Shown here in pieces: positions 50,068 through 59,397 of a DNA stretch of 64,000 bases (the first letter of the stretch is position 1; each line of letters opens with the position of its first letter). Made by a program: the position numbers and the translations under genes. Source of the DNA: Pseudoalteromonas sp. A25 (lineage in GTDB: Bacteria; Pseudomonadota; Gammaproteobacteria; Enterobacterales; Alteromonadaceae); assembly GCF_009176705.1 (NCBI RefSeq), contig NZ_AP021846.1, positions 211,001 to 275,000 of the forward strand, in the 5' to 3' direction. The notes under the pieces are model-generated. The model was not told the DNA's origin. It saw only the letters and a program-made list of their open reading frames with translations, and made no database searches.

Positions 50068-50771
50068 TGCGTCAGCGTGGCTTTACTTTATTAGAGGTGA
50101 TGGTTGCGCTGGGGATTCTAGCGTTTGTGGTGATGTCTACCCATCAAATTTTGGACTCTACACTCAAAGCCAAAGAAGCGTCAGAGTCGACCATTGCTGA
50201 ACTTGAAGCCTTGCAGACAACCTTTCGGTTAATGGACCAAGATTTTAGCCAGATGACTAAGCGCGAAGTGCGTAACGAAGCCGGAGATGTTAATCCAACT
50301 TACGTGTTACATGGTCGCTATGAATTACAAAGCCAATTTGATGGTATTGCCTTTGTTCGTGATGGCTGGACAAATCCGATTAGTTTATTACCGCGTTCCG
50401 AGTTGCAAGCGGTTGGTTATCGAGTGGTTGATGATAATTTGGAGCGCATATACCGGATTTATGTGGACGAACTTGATGGTGCAGAGCCAAAAGCGCAAGT
50501 CGTAATTGAAGACATTGAAGAACTCAAATTTGAATTTATGGATGATAAGCAACAGTGGCAAGAGGACTGGAAAAAGAAAGCGTTGCCTGTCGCTGTTGCG
50601 GTAACGTTGCAAGTTAAAGGGGCTGCGCCTATTCGTCGTTTGTTTTTAACCCCTGGCGATGGCAAAGAGCAGCAAGCGCAAAGTGGCGACGGGCAATCTC
50701 GCAATGGCAATGCCAATAGTCGCAGTGGCGATACCCAAAATGGACGTTCAGATTTTAGGGGCCGTCAATGA
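50067..50771 (+). CDS. gspJ: Minor pseudopilin GspJ
   Basis: A 234-residue minor pseudopilin (MRQRG|FTLLEVMVAL). The C-terminal 35 residues form a low-complexity Gly/Asn/Gln/Arg/Ser tail (QSRNGNANSRSGDTQNGRS) not needed for the fold. It overlaps gspK by 4 bases. Confidence 0.92.
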   Translation: MRQRGFTLLEVMVALGILAFVVMSTHQILDSTLKAKEASESTIAELEALQTTFRLMDQDFSQMTKREVRNEAGDVNPTYVLHGRYELQSQFDGIAFVRDGWTNPISLLPRSELQAVGYRVVDDNLERIYRIYVDELDGAEPKAQVVIEDIEELKFEFMDDKQQWQEDWKKKALPVAVAVTLQVKGAAPIRRLFLTPGDGKEQQAQSGDGQSRNGNANSRSGDTQNGRSDFRGRQ

Positions 50772-51751
50772 GAAAAGCACAACGCGGTGCGGCGCTTATC
50801 ATCGTATTATTTATCGTCGCATTAGCAGCAACGATCGCAGCCGAAATGGCGGCTAATTTAATGGTGCAAGTACAACGGGCGCAAAATATTCAAACTCATC
50901 AACAAGCTAAATGGTATAGCTATGGTGCTGAAGAGCTTGTTAAAAAGGTACTGTTAGAGAGTAAAAAAGACGAGCCAGAAAAAGTACACCTTGGTCAGCC
51001 TTGGGCATTGAGTGATGTGCCATACCCTGTCGATCATGGCACGTTAAGCGGTGAGGTAACCGACTTACAGGCGTGCTTAAATTTGAATGCCTTAAGAGCG
51101 CCAAAAAAGCAGGGAAGTAGTGTCAGTGATACGAATCCTGCGCATAAGGCTTTGTTATCTCTTTTAAATAATATTGAAGATTTACCCGTGGAAGAAAGCG
51201 AAGAGGCGTTAGCTGATAGTGTCTATGACTGGCTTGATGAAGACAGTATCACCTTTCGCTCTGGCGCAGAAGAAGATGAATATATGTCTAGAACGATGCC
51301 GTACTTAAGTGCGAATAATTTAATGGCGTCGGAGTCTGAGCTTAGGGTAATAAAAGGGTTTAACCCCTTGGTGATGGAGAAACTGTTACCGTATGTGTGT
51401 GTTATTCCAGGTAACACCGAACTCAAAGTGAATGTAAATACTATCAAATCAGAACAAGCTTTATTGTTAAGTGGTTTGTTAGATGGATTGAGTGCCTCAG
51501 GTGCGGAAGCGGTTATCGCTTCTCGGCCTGAAAAAGGGTTTGATAGCGTCGAGGACTTCTTCGTTGAAGCCAGAGATCAAGGCGCTAAAGTTGATAAGCA
51601 AAGCAATGAATTATTTACCGTAGATAGTAATTATTTTAAGTTACGCGCAAAAGCGCTATTTGATGATAGACGCTTTTCAATGACCTCAATTATTCAAATA
51701 AATCAAGGTCAAGCAACCATACTGGCGCGAAAATTTGGAGGCGTACAGTGA
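50768..51751 (+). CDS. gspK: Minor pseudopilin GspK
   Basis: A 327-residue large tip pseudopilin. It starts RKAQRG|AALIIVLFIVALA with alanine at the cleavage site, and lacks the usual glutamate at mature position 5, as is normal for GspK. The large globular domain follows, with LQACLNLNALR typical. Confidence 0.93.
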   Translation: MRKAQRGAALIIVLFIVALAATIAAEMAANLMVQVQRAQNIQTHQQAKWYSYGAEELVKKVLLESKKDEPEKVHLGQPWALSDVPYPVDHGTLSGEVTDLQACLNLNALRAPKKQGSSVSDTNPAHKALLSLLNNIEDLPVEESEEALADSVYDWLDEDSITFRSGAEEDEYMSRTMPYLSANNLMASESELRVIKGFNPLVMEKLLPYVCVIPGNTELKVNVNTIKSEQALLLSGLLDGLSASGAEAVIASRPEKGFDSVEDFFVEARDQGAKVDKQSNELFTVDSNYFKLRAKALFDDRRFSMTSIIQINQGQATILARKFGGVQ

Positions 51752-52956
51752 CAGAGAAATTAGTGATCCGAGTGGGTCAGTCACACCAAAACCCGATTCA
51801 TTGGCTGATATACTCATCCTCGGATGAACAGATCATTGCCAGTGGCGAATTAGATAATGCAGAGCAACTAGCACAACTTTCAGACAAGGCGGTGAGCCGA
51901 GATGTTAGTTTGTTATTGAGTGCTTCGCAAGTACAGTTAAAGCGTGTGCCGTTGCCGACAAAGTGGAATCGAAAGCTAGAGCAAGCTTTACCATTTATGC
52001 TCGAAGAACAAATCGCCTGTGACGTTGATGAACTATTTATTGCTATAGGGCAACCCACATTAGATGGTGAGCAGCACTGTATCGATGTTGCAATATGCAA
52101 TAAGCAATGGCTGAAGGACTGGTTAAGCGTATTTAACGAGCTTGATATAGAGCTGACGCGCGTTGTGCCGGATGCGCTGTTATTACCAGAACAACAAGAT
52201 AATGGGTTATCAATGATAGAGCTCGGACAGCAGTGGTTATGCCGTTTGGGACAGTGGCATATTAGTGCCATTGAAAAAAGCTGGGGTGCTGATTATTTAT
52301 ATGCACTACAACCAAGTAAAATTGTTCATTACAGCCCTGCTGAGGGAATACCTGACGTTGCCCCAAAAGAAGCAAAAGAGAGCGAATATGAATTGCCACT
52401 GGCATTATTTGCAAAGCACTTAAATAGTACTTCTTTTAACTTACGCCAAGGTGTGTTCGCTGCTAAGAAAAAGCAACCACAATGGTGGCGAGACTGGCGA
52501 AGTGGATTACTTGCAGCAAGCATTACCATAGGGTGTTTTGTCATCGTCAAAGGGGCCCAATTGGTGATGCTACAAACACAAGCTGATGAACTCAAAGCAC
52601 AAGCCGTGGCTACTTACCAGCAGGCGTTCCCTGGAAAGGTTGTGCGACCTCATTTGTTGAAAAAGCAAATTGAGGGGGAGCTTGCAGGGCTCGGTAATAC
52701 TGAACATGGTGGCTTTTTGGAGTTAACAAATCATTTAGTTGCCGTGTATGGAGAGGTTGAAGATTTTACGCCAGAGACATTGCGTTACGATCGCCGTAGA
52801 AATGAATTAAGAATTCGTGCACGCGCTAGTGGTTTCCAAGTATTTGGTCAAGTAAAAGCTGTCTTGGAACAGCGCGGATTAACGGTACAACAAGGGTCGC
52901 TTAATAATGACGGAGATGTTGTTATTGGTGAAATCCGATTGCGAGGTGATTCATGA
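51748..52956 (+). CDS. gspL: Type II secretion system protein L
   Basis: A 402-residue bitopic protein: a cytoplasmic actin-like domain that binds GspE, a transmembrane helix near residue 255, and a periplasmic ferredoxin-like domain. The start is GTG with GGAGG at 51737-51741, and it overlaps gspK by 4 bases. Confidence 0.92.
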   Translation: MTEKLVIRVGQSHQNPIHWLIYSSSDEQIIASGELDNAEQLAQLSDKAVSRDVSLLLSASQVQLKRVPLPTKWNRKLEQALPFMLEEQIACDVDELFIAIGQPTLDGEQHCIDVAICNKQWLKDWLSVFNELDIELTRVVPDALLLPEQQDNGLSMIELGQQWLCRLGQWHISAIEKSWGADYLYALQPSKIVHYSPAEGIPDVAPKEAKESEYELPLALFAKHLNSTSFNLRQGVFAAKKKQPQWWRDWRSGLLAASITIGCFVIVKGAQLVMLQTQADELKAQAVATYQQAFPGKVVRPHLLKKQIEGELAGLGNTEHGGFLELTNHLVAVYGEVEDFTPETLRYDRRRNELRIRARASGFQVFGQVKAVLEQRGLTVQQGSLNNDGDVVIGEIRLRGDS

Positions 52957-53429
52957 AAGAACAAGCGATAAAGTACTGGCAATCACTTAAAGAGCAAGAG
53001 CAAAAGTTATTGATTGTAGCTGCCATTGTATTTGTTATTTTTTCGTTAGTTATGGGTGTATTTAAGCCACTGAATGCAGCGGTAGAAAAAGCCCAAAAGG
53101 ATAAACAGCGTAACCAAGAGCTTGTAGCTTGGGTTAATAATAGCGTTACAAAACTTAAAAGCGGCGCGTCTACACGTCAAACCACCACTACCAGTAATTT
53201 GTCTGTACTTGTAAACCGCACACGTGGTCAATACCAAGTGAATATCAGCAAAATGCAGCCAAGTGATAATGCTTTAAGGTTAACGATTGACTCTGTTGAG
53301 TTTAATAAACTGGTCGCATGGCTCGATGAGTTAACGAACAAACATGGTGTGAAAATAGATAGTTTAGATTTAGCGCAAGATAGTATGCCAGGATACGTGC
53401 GTGTTAGTCGTTTGCTGTTAGAGAATTGA
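52953..53429 (+). CDS. gspM: Type II secretion system protein M
   Basis: A 158-residue inner-membrane protein with a transmembrane helix at about residues 20-38 and a periplasmic ferredoxin-like domain that pairs with GspL. It overlaps gspL by 4 bases (ATGA). Confidence 0.92.
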   Translation: MKEQAIKYWQSLKEQEQKLLIVAAIVFVIFSLVMGVFKPLNAAVEKAQKDKQRNQELVAWVNNSVTKLKSGASTRQTTTTSNLSVLVNRTRGQYQVNISKMQPSDNALRLTIDSVEFNKLVAWLDELTNKHGVKIDSLDLAQDSMPGYVRVSRLLLEN

Positions 53430-53430
53430 T

Positions 53431-54189
53431 ATGAAAAAAACAATTAGCTTAGTCGTCATTTTTGTCGTTGCTTTTGGCTTGTTTACGGCTTACAACATGC
53501 CAGCTTCAGTGGCCCTTCAACTGGTTGGTAAACAATTGCCGCCAAGTTTACAGATAGGTGCTGTGAGTGGCACTCTCTGGCAAGGGCAGGTTAGTGAAGT
53601 TAGGGTGAGCAATGTGCAACTTAACAATGTCCGCTGGAGCATTGAAGCCCCGGCATTATTGTTAGGTGATATGCATGGTCATGTCCGCTTTGGTAATGTC
53701 AGAGATAAATCAGATATCTCGGGTCGAGGAGAGTTTACTGTTGGTTTGATGAACCAAAGTGTTTCGCTATCTGACGCTTCTGTACGTTTTAGTGTCGAAC
53801 AAGCCATGTCTCAAGTAACACTGCCATTACCCGTTAAAGCAAAAGGAAGGGTGTTACTGGATATTGATGACTATCAAAGCGGTGCGCCATACTGTGAAGG
53901 GCTAAAAGGAGAGATCCGAAGCCCTGGGATCACGGTTGAAGGGCTCACTGGTTGGTTTGATATCGGTCAACTTGGTGGTGAGTTAAGTTGTAAGTCTGGC
54001 GATATTGCAGTGTTAGTTGACCCTGATAACCGTTTGGGATTGCAAGCAGATGCCATCCTAGCTGATAATTTTCAGTTCCGTGTCGCTGGCAATATTAAGC
54101 CTGAAGCTTCGTTACCAAAAGAAGTGCATGATGCTGTTAAGTTTTTGGGCCGACCTGACAGCGATGGCCGCTATCCGGTGAATCTGTAA
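53431..54189 (+). CDS. gspN: Type II secretion system protein N
   Basis: A 252-residue protein with one N-terminal membrane segment and a beta-rich periplasmic part (GTLWQGQVSEVRV). GspN is dispensable in several species and its exact role is unclear. It ends the gsp operon; gspO (prepilin peptidase) is absent. Confidence 0.9.
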   Translation: MKKTISLVVIFVVAFGLFTAYNMPASVALQLVGKQLPPSLQIGAVSGTLWQGQVSEVRVSNVQLNNVRWSIEAPALLLGDMHGHVRFGNVRDKSDISGRGEFTVGLMNQSVSLSDASVRFSVEQAMSQVTLPLPVKAKGRVLLDIDDYQSGAPYCEGLKGEIRSPGITVEGLTGWFDIGQLGGELSCKSGDIAVLVDPDNRLGLQADAILADNFQFRVAGNIKPEASLPKEVHDAVKFLGRPDSDGRYPVNL

Positions 54190-54196
54190 ATAAGTT

Positions 54197-54784
54197 ATGT
54201 TTGAATTTAATTTTACTCCTGAACATCGTCAGTTATTAGCTGATTATGTTGCGCACAGACAAGGCGCTATGCCTCTTAGCATGGTGCAAGGTTATTTATT
54301 TGCAGCTATCTGCGGCCCGGATGCGGTTGAAGTCGAGCCGTGGCTTGCTGATGTGTCGTGTAATGATCAGGCAATCGATGAGTCAGTTGTGTTTGCCTAC
54401 ATGGCATTACACCATCAAATCACGGAGCAAGTGTTTTCTGGCACGTATCAATTGCCATGGTTGAATGAGACTGACTATGGGGCTCGCCACCTTTGGAGTA
54501 AAGGATTTTTAACAGGCGTTGAAACTTATTTTGAGTCGTTTCAATCTTCTAGCAGGGTAACTGGCGAGCTCAAAGAAGCGTTACAGATGGCAACAGAGCA
54601 GCTGGCATTTTTCTCTTTAGAGCATAGCCAAATCGTGCAATTTTGTACGCATCAGCAATGTAATGAACGCGACTTTATCAACCAACAAACTCAGCTGGCA
54701 CAAGAGTTTGCTCAGGGGTATGCTCAACTTATAGAGACTGTCGCTTTGCAAAGTGGTTTATATGACGATGAGCAAGGCTTTTAA
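54197..54784 (+). CDS. UPF0149/YecA-like protein
   Basis: A 195-residue soluble helical protein of the UPF0149 family, with the characteristic SMVQGYLFAAICGPD segment and LWSKGFLTGVETYF. The function is unknown; no C-terminal SEC-C zinc motif is present. It starts 7 bases after gspN and may share its transcript. The stop overlaps the convergent zinc-ribbon gene by 4 bases. Confidence 0.75.
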   Translation: MFEFNFTPEHRQLLADYVAHRQGAMPLSMVQGYLFAAICGPDAVEVEPWLADVSCNDQAIDESVVFAYMALHHQITEQVFSGTYQLPWLNETDYGARHLWSKGFLTGVETYFESFQSSSRVTGELKEALQMATEQLAFFSLEHSQIVQFCTHQQCNERDFINQQTQLAQEFAQGYAQLIETVALQSGLYDDEQGF

Positions 54785-54984
54785 GCGATTTCTAATTCAA
54801 TTTGAGTACAGCCCCGCTCGCAACACACTTGCCCCTTTTGCGCTGCATCGACTGCTAAGTTGAGCTTCAATGGCTGCTGGCATGTTTCACATAAGATAGT
54901 CTGTCCTGCACTAAGCTTTTTAAGTAGCTGTTTTTGCTGGTTGAATGATGCTGCTCGTTGTTTATTGAATTGGCTAAAGTCCAT
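54781..54984 (-). CDS. Small zinc-ribbon-like protein
   Basis: A 67-residue protein with two cysteine pairs, CETC and CERGC (C-x2-C and C-x3-C, the latter preceded by another Cys), that look like one zinc ribbon. ATG 54984 is preferred: it lies in a TAATG overlap with the upstream gene, with GGGAA before it. Family and function are not recognised. Confidence 0.6.
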   Translation of the reverse strand: MDFSQFNKQRAASFNQQKQLLKKLSAGQTILCETCQQPLKLNLAVDAAQKGQVCCERGCTQIELEIA

Positions 54985-55343
54985 TATAGGGTTCCCGTTC
55001 TTTGCATCGCGCGCTCTAAAATGTCGCAAATATTTTCTAATTTGTCAGTGAAAAAATACAAACTCATTTCTCGTTCCACACAGTATTGTTGGTAGAACTT
55101 TTTCATCACGAAATCATTTGCAAGCTCTTCATCGAGATGCGCAGCTTGTTTGTCGGTTAATGGGATCTGCTGTTCTATACTAGTACGAGCGCGTGTTGCC
55201 GCTGATGGTCGCTGCACTTTTGTCGACTCACTGAGTATTGCAATGCTGGTTTCAAGCAACTGCTGTCTTGGTTGTTTGATCATCTCAATATCCGTTGTGA
55301 ATAACGCAACGATTAACAACGCAAAAATTAAAAATTTTTTCAT
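54984..55343 (-). CDS. Small membrane-anchored or exported protein of unknown function
   Basis: A 119-residue protein with an N-terminal hydrophobic segment (MKKFLIFALLIVALFTTDI) and a charged helical remainder. The cleavage site is not clear, so it may be an anchor. It is translationally coupled to the zinc-ribbon gene. Confidence 0.55.
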   Translation of the reverse strand: MKKFLIFALLIVALFTTDIEMIKQPRQQLLETSIAILSESTKVQRPSAATRARTSIEQQIPLTDKQAAHLDEELANDFVMKKFYQQYCVEREMSLYFFTDKLENICDILERAMQRTGTL

Positions 55344-55513
55344 AATAACGGTAACTTTGATCTCGATAAGGCTATGCCGCTTGAAGTGTAATAAAATAGC
55401 ATGAGAAAAAGCAAGTTAAGATATTGCATGTGCATTCGTGCAAAAATAAAACAACAGCTTGTTTTATGGCGTAATATTGCTAGCTATTGTATCAATCAAC
55501 CAGCAAGCTTGCG

Positions 55514-55519
55514 TATAAT
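55514..55519 (+). promoter_or_regulatory. Likely -10 element of the ccoG promoter
   Basis: A perfect TATAAT about 65 bases before ccoG; no good -35 is seen at normal spacing. Confidence 0.4.
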
Positions 55520-55584
55520 ATCCGTATTCACGTTAAGGTTACTGTAGCAAGTAACAGTCGATCATGGCGGCCTAAGGAGCTTCG

Positions 55585-57012
55585 ATGGACAAGCAGATAA
55601 AAGTCAAAAATATCCCTTCAGAGGTAAAAATCCAAAAACCGGATAATTTGCAGCCGGATAGGTTTAACCCAAGAAACCGTATTTATGTGCGTGCAGTGCA
55701 GGGGCTACATCAATTGCTGCGAAAGCGTATTGGGTTTGTGGGAATGTTAGCTTTTATGCTGTTACCTTGGCTAAGTTTTAATGGCCAGCAAGCGGTGCTG
55801 TTTGACTTGTTTGAGCAAAAATTCAATATATTTGGCTTGACCTTATTACCACAAGACTTGACGATTTTAGCTTTTATTTTAATGATCGCGGCCTTTGCAT
55901 TGTTTTTAGTTACCACATTTTATGGCCGTGTATGGTGCGGTTATACTTGTCCGCAAACCGTCTGGACATTTATATTTATCTGGTTTGAAGAAAAATTTGA
56001 AGGAACTGCGAATCAGCGTAAAAAGCTCGATCAACGAAACATGGATTTTGACAAGTTTTGGCGCAAAACAGCCAAACACGGTAGTTGGATGATGTTTTCG
56101 TTATACACTGCTTTCACTTTTGTCGGTTATTTTACGCCAATACGTGAGTTGCTGCCGGATGTCTTAACTTTTTCAGCCAGTGGCTATGCCACAATTAGCA
56201 TTCTGGTTTTTGCGATATGTACATACGGAAATGCTGGGTGGATGCGCGAGATCATGTGTTTACATATATGCCCTTATTCACGTTTTCAGTCTGCGATGTT
56301 TGATAAGGATACCTTTACAGTCAGCTACGATGCGGCGCGAGGAGAATCTAGAGGTCCTCGCTCTCGTAAGCAAGACCCTAAAGAGCTTGGTTTAGGTGAT
56401 TGTATTGACTGCAACTTGTGTGTTCAGGTATGTCCTACCGGCATTGATATCCGCAACGGCTTGCAATATGAATGTATTAACTGTGGCGCTTGTATCGATG
56501 CTTGTGATGGCGTGATGGATAAAATGAACTATCCAAGAGGCCTTATCTCTTATACAACAGAACGTAATTTAGAAGCGTCGGCTGAAAAGACTAAACCAGT
56601 GCGTGGCAAATTAGTGGGCTATGTGTGTATCTTGCTTGTGTTATCGGGAGCACTTGTTGCTAATATCGTGATGCGTAAACCAATGGAGCTGGATATCATT
56701 CGTGATAGAAATCAGCTGTATCGGGTAAACTTTGAAGGATTAGTGGAAAATACTTATACCTTAAAAGTTATTAATAAAGCACAAGCGACTCGCTCTTATA
56801 ACATTGATGTTGTGGGGTTGAATAATTTTAAGTTCTTAGGCAAGCAGCAAATTACGGTCGAAGCAGGACGCTCGTTAGATGTACCACTGTCAATAGTGAT
56901 TGACCCATATGACTTGAAAAAACCAGTCACTGAGTTTGAGTTTGTAATTTATCCTGTGGATAAGCCTGATAGTCGCGTAGCGCAGCAGACAAACTTTTTT
57001 AAAGGAAAATAG
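55585..57012 (+). CDS. ccoG: Cytochrome c oxidase accessory protein CcoG (FixG-like)
   Basis: A 475-residue inner-membrane protein with two 4Fe-4S ferredoxin motifs (CIDCNLCVQVCP and CINCGACIDAC) and several membrane helices, followed by a C-terminal Ig-like domain. CcoG takes part in copper handling for cbb3-type oxidase assembly. The gene stands alone here; ccoNOPQ are not in the window. Confidence 0.92.
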   Translation: MDKQIKVKNIPSEVKIQKPDNLQPDRFNPRNRIYVRAVQGLHQLLRKRIGFVGMLAFMLLPWLSFNGQQAVLFDLFEQKFNIFGLTLLPQDLTILAFILMIAAFALFLVTTFYGRVWCGYTCPQTVWTFIFIWFEEKFEGTANQRKKLDQRNMDFDKFWRKTAKHGSWMMFSLYTAFTFVGYFTPIRELLPDVLTFSASGYATISILVFAICTYGNAGWMREIMCLHICPYSRFQSAMFDKDTFTVSYDAARGESRGPRSRKQDPKELGLGDCIDCNLCVQVCPTGIDIRNGLQYECINCGACIDACDGVMDKMNYPRGLISYTTERNLEASAEKTKPVRGKLVGYVCILLVLSGALVANIVMRKPMELDIIRDRNQLYRVNFEGLVENTYTLKVINKAQATRSYNIDVVGLNNFKFLGKQQITVEAGRSLDVPLSIVIDPYDLKKPVTEFEFVIYPVDKPDSRVAQQTNFFKGK

Positions 57013-57038
57013 TCCAGTACACTAGGGCGACTGATAAG

Positions 57039-57060
57039 AGCGGGGAAACCCGCTTTTTTT
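57039..57060 (+). terminator. ccoG terminator
   Basis: A 6-bp stem (AGCGGG / CCCGCT) with a GAAA tetraloop and a 7-base T run. Confidence 0.9.
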
Positions 57061-57076
57061 ATAACTAGAGAGAATT

Positions 57077-58051
57077 ATGAGCGAATTTAGCTTTGCAAAC
57101 CTAACCCCTGATTTCATTTTAGATGCTATTGAGAGCGTGGGCGTATATCCCGAGTCAGGATTATTGGCGCTAAACAGCTATGAAAACAGGGTGTATCAGT
57201 TTAAAGCTGATGATAATCGCCGCTATGTCGCTAAATTCTATCGGCCACATCGTTGGAGTGACGAGCAAATTTTAGAAGAGCATCAGTTTGCATTTAGTCT
57301 GCAAGATGCTGAGGTGCCAGTGGTTGCGCCAATCGTGCGTGATGGTGACAGTCTGTTTCACTATCAAGGTTATCGCTTTGCGCTGTTTCCAAGCGTCGGT
57401 GGGCGCCAATTTGAGATGGACAACTTGGATAGTTTAGAAATACTAGGTCGTTACATTGGTCGTATGCACAGTGTTGCTGGTACGCAGCAATTTCAACACC
57501 GCCCTAGTATTAATTGCCAAGATTATCTATACAATGCAAGGGATGCTTTACTTAATAGCCAATTGCTTCCAATGCATTTGGAAACTTCTTTTGTTACCAT
57601 TCTTGATCATTTAATTGACAAAACACAGCAACAATATCATCAAGTTGAGCAGATCCGTTTGCATGGAGACTGTCATGCTGGCAATATTCTCTGGGCTGGT
57701 GATAGTTTAATGTTGGTTGACTTAGATGACTGTCGACAAGGCCCGATGATCCAAGACTTATGGATGATGCTAAATGGTGACCAGCAAGAACAGATAATAC
57801 AACTCGATACGTTATTGTCGGGTTATGAAGAGTTTAACGCGTTTGATCAGCGTCAGTTAAGTTTAATTGAACCGCTGCGTGCTATGCGTATGGTGCATTA
57901 TATGGGGTGGATTGCCACTCGTTGGCAAGATCCTGCTTTTCCACGGAACTTTTCGTGGTTTGCAACTGACAAATACTGGGAACAACAGATTTTGGCACTA
58001 AAAGAGCAGTTTGCCACGTTACATGAACCTGCGCTGAGATTAATTCCATAA
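57077..58051 (+). CDS. srkA: Stress-response serine/threonine kinase SrkA (YihE)
   Basis: A 324-residue kinase of the aminoglycoside-phosphotransferase fold. LHGDCHAGNILW is the catalytic HxDxxxxN loop and MLVDLDDC is the metal-binding loop. SrkA counteracts stress-induced cell death in enteric bacteria. The srkA-dsbA order is conserved. Confidence 0.93.
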   Translation: MSEFSFANLTPDFILDAIESVGVYPESGLLALNSYENRVYQFKADDNRRYVAKFYRPHRWSDEQILEEHQFAFSLQDAEVPVVAPIVRDGDSLFHYQGYRFALFPSVGGRQFEMDNLDSLEILGRYIGRMHSVAGTQQFQHRPSINCQDYLYNARDALLNSQLLPMHLETSFVTILDHLIDKTQQQYHQVEQIRLHGDCHAGNILWAGDSLMLVDLDDCRQGPMIQDLWMMLNGDQQEQIIQLDTLLSGYEEFNAFDQRQLSLIEPLRAMRMVHYMGWIATRWQDPAFPRNFSWFATDKYWEQQILALKEQFATLHEPALRLIP

Positions 58052-58067
58052 AAATTGAGAGATATCC

Positions 58068-58700
58068 ATGTTTAAAACAATAAAACAATCCCTTTTGCTA
58101 CTGTTTATACCCATGTTGGCATTTGCGGTAAATGCTGCAGACTTTGCTGATGGTAAGCATTATCAAACCATCGATAATAAAAAAAGTGACACCCCAAAAG
58201 TCACTGAGTTTTTCTCGTTCTACTGCCCTCATTGTTATCAATTTGAACCCGTTGCTTTAGCGCTTGAACAAAACTTGCCTAAAGGTGCCACATTTGAAAA
58301 AAGCCATGTGAACTTTTTGGGTGGGTTACCTGCACAAGTGCAGAGCAACCTTAGCTATGCGTATATCATCGCGCAGCAATTTGGCAAGGAAAAGCAAGTA
58401 GCAGCGCAAATATTTGAGAGTATTCATCAGAAGAAGGTGAATTTTTCAGATATTAAAGATGTGAAAAAACTATTGGAACTAAACGGTATCAGTGAAAAAG
58501 AGTTTGATCAAAGCATGAGTAGTATGTTGGTGATTGCGGCAGAGAAAAAGATGCAGGATCAGCAAGAACTATTTGGAAAGCTTGGCGCTCTGAGCGGAGT
58601 TCCTACATTTATTGTAAGCGACAAGTACAAGATCAATATGAAGGAGCTGAAAAGCCAAGCTGAATTAGAGTCATTAGTAAAATACTTGCTAGAGAAATAA
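58068..58700 (+). CDS. dsbA: Thiol:disulfide interchange protein DsbA (CPHC)
   Basis: A 210-residue periplasmic oxidase that introduces disulfides. A signal peptide precedes the thioredoxin-like fold, with the active site C53-P-H-C56, the same dipeptide as Escherichia coli DsbA, and the cis-proline loop GVPTFIV. It lies 16 bases after srkA. Its clients plausibly include the cysteine-paired secreted proteins at 23.7-28.4 kb. Confidence 0.93.
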   Translation: MFKTIKQSLLLLFIPMLAFAVNAADFADGKHYQTIDNKKSDTPKVTEFFSFYCPHCYQFEPVALALEQNLPKGATFEKSHVNFLGGLPAQVQSNLSYAYIIAQQFGKEKQVAAQIFESIHQKKVNFSDIKDVKKLLELNGISEKEFDQSMSSMLVIAAEKKMQDQQELFGKLGALSGVPTFIVSDKYKINMKELKSQAELESLVKYLLEK

Positions 58701-58715
58701 GGATTGGAGAAAGAT

Positions 58716-59345
58716 ATGTTGAAGTTCATTAAAGCAGCTGCGGTGGCGATGATGTTGCCTATGTTAGCAAATGCAGCTCAGTTTGAAGAAGGTGTGCACT
58801 ACGAGGTAGTAGCTGAGCGAGGCACCAAAAAGCCAGAAGTAACCGAGTACTTTTCATTTTACTGCCCGGCTTGTAATGCATTTGAACCGCTCATTGCTGA
58901 GTTTAAACCAAAATTAGACAAAGACGTAAAATTCAAAAAGAGTCATGTAAACTTTGTGGGTCCTCGCGATCCAGAAATACAAGAGTTAATGGCGAACGCA
59001 TTAGCAACCGCTGCGGTATTACCACAAAAAGATGCTGTTGTTTCAGCGCTGTTTTCTCATATTCACGCAAAGCGTGGAAAAATAAATGAGCTTGCTGATA
59101 TTAAAGATATTTTTGTTTCGCAGGGCGTTGATGCGACTAAATTTGATAAGTTGTATAAAAGTTTTGCCGTACGTACAAAAGCGTCTCGTATGACTCGTAT
59201 GCAAGAGCAACTGCAAGAAAAAGGTGCACTGACTGGTGTTCCAATGTTTATCGTTAATGGTAAATACAAGCTACTATTACGTGAATCTAAAACCACAACA
59301 CCTGAGCAGATCAGCGCTTTGATCAACTATTTAGCTGCTAAGTAA
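58716..59345 (+). CDS. Second DsbA-like oxidoreductase (CPAC)
   Basis: A 209-residue exported DsbA paralogue directly after dsbA. The active site is C50-P-A-C53, with cis-proline loop GVPMFIV. ATG 58716 has GGAG just upstream; an in-frame TTG at 58704 is rejected. The differing CxxC dipeptide predicts a different redox potential. It could be a specialised oxidase for particular substrates. Confidence 0.88.
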   Translation: MLKFIKAAAVAMMLPMLANAAQFEEGVHYEVVAERGTKKPEVTEYFSFYCPACNAFEPLIAEFKPKLDKDVKFKKSHVNFVGPRDPEIQELMANALATAAVLPQKDAVVSALFSHIHAKRGKINELADIKDIFVSQGVDATKFDKLYKSFAVRTKASRMTRMQEQLQEKGALTGVPMFIVNGKYKLLLRESKTTTPEQISALINYLAAK

Positions 59346-59367
59346 TAGTGACTGAGTGTGTAACATT

Positions 59368-59392
59368 AAAAAGCCTCTTAACGAGGCTTTTT
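59368..59392. terminator. Bidirectional terminator between dsbA paralogue and sigma factor
   Basis: A 10-bp stem (AAAAAGCCTC / GAGGCTTTTT) with a 5-base loop; A and T runs on each side serve both convergent genes. Confidence 0.9.
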
Positions 59393-59397
59393 GCTAT

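Noticed and set aside
55487..55500. An FNR-like sequence upstream of ccoG (TTG...ATCAA)
   Set aside because: The spacing is one base short of the consensus, so it is not a good FNR box although ccoG is often FNR-controlled.
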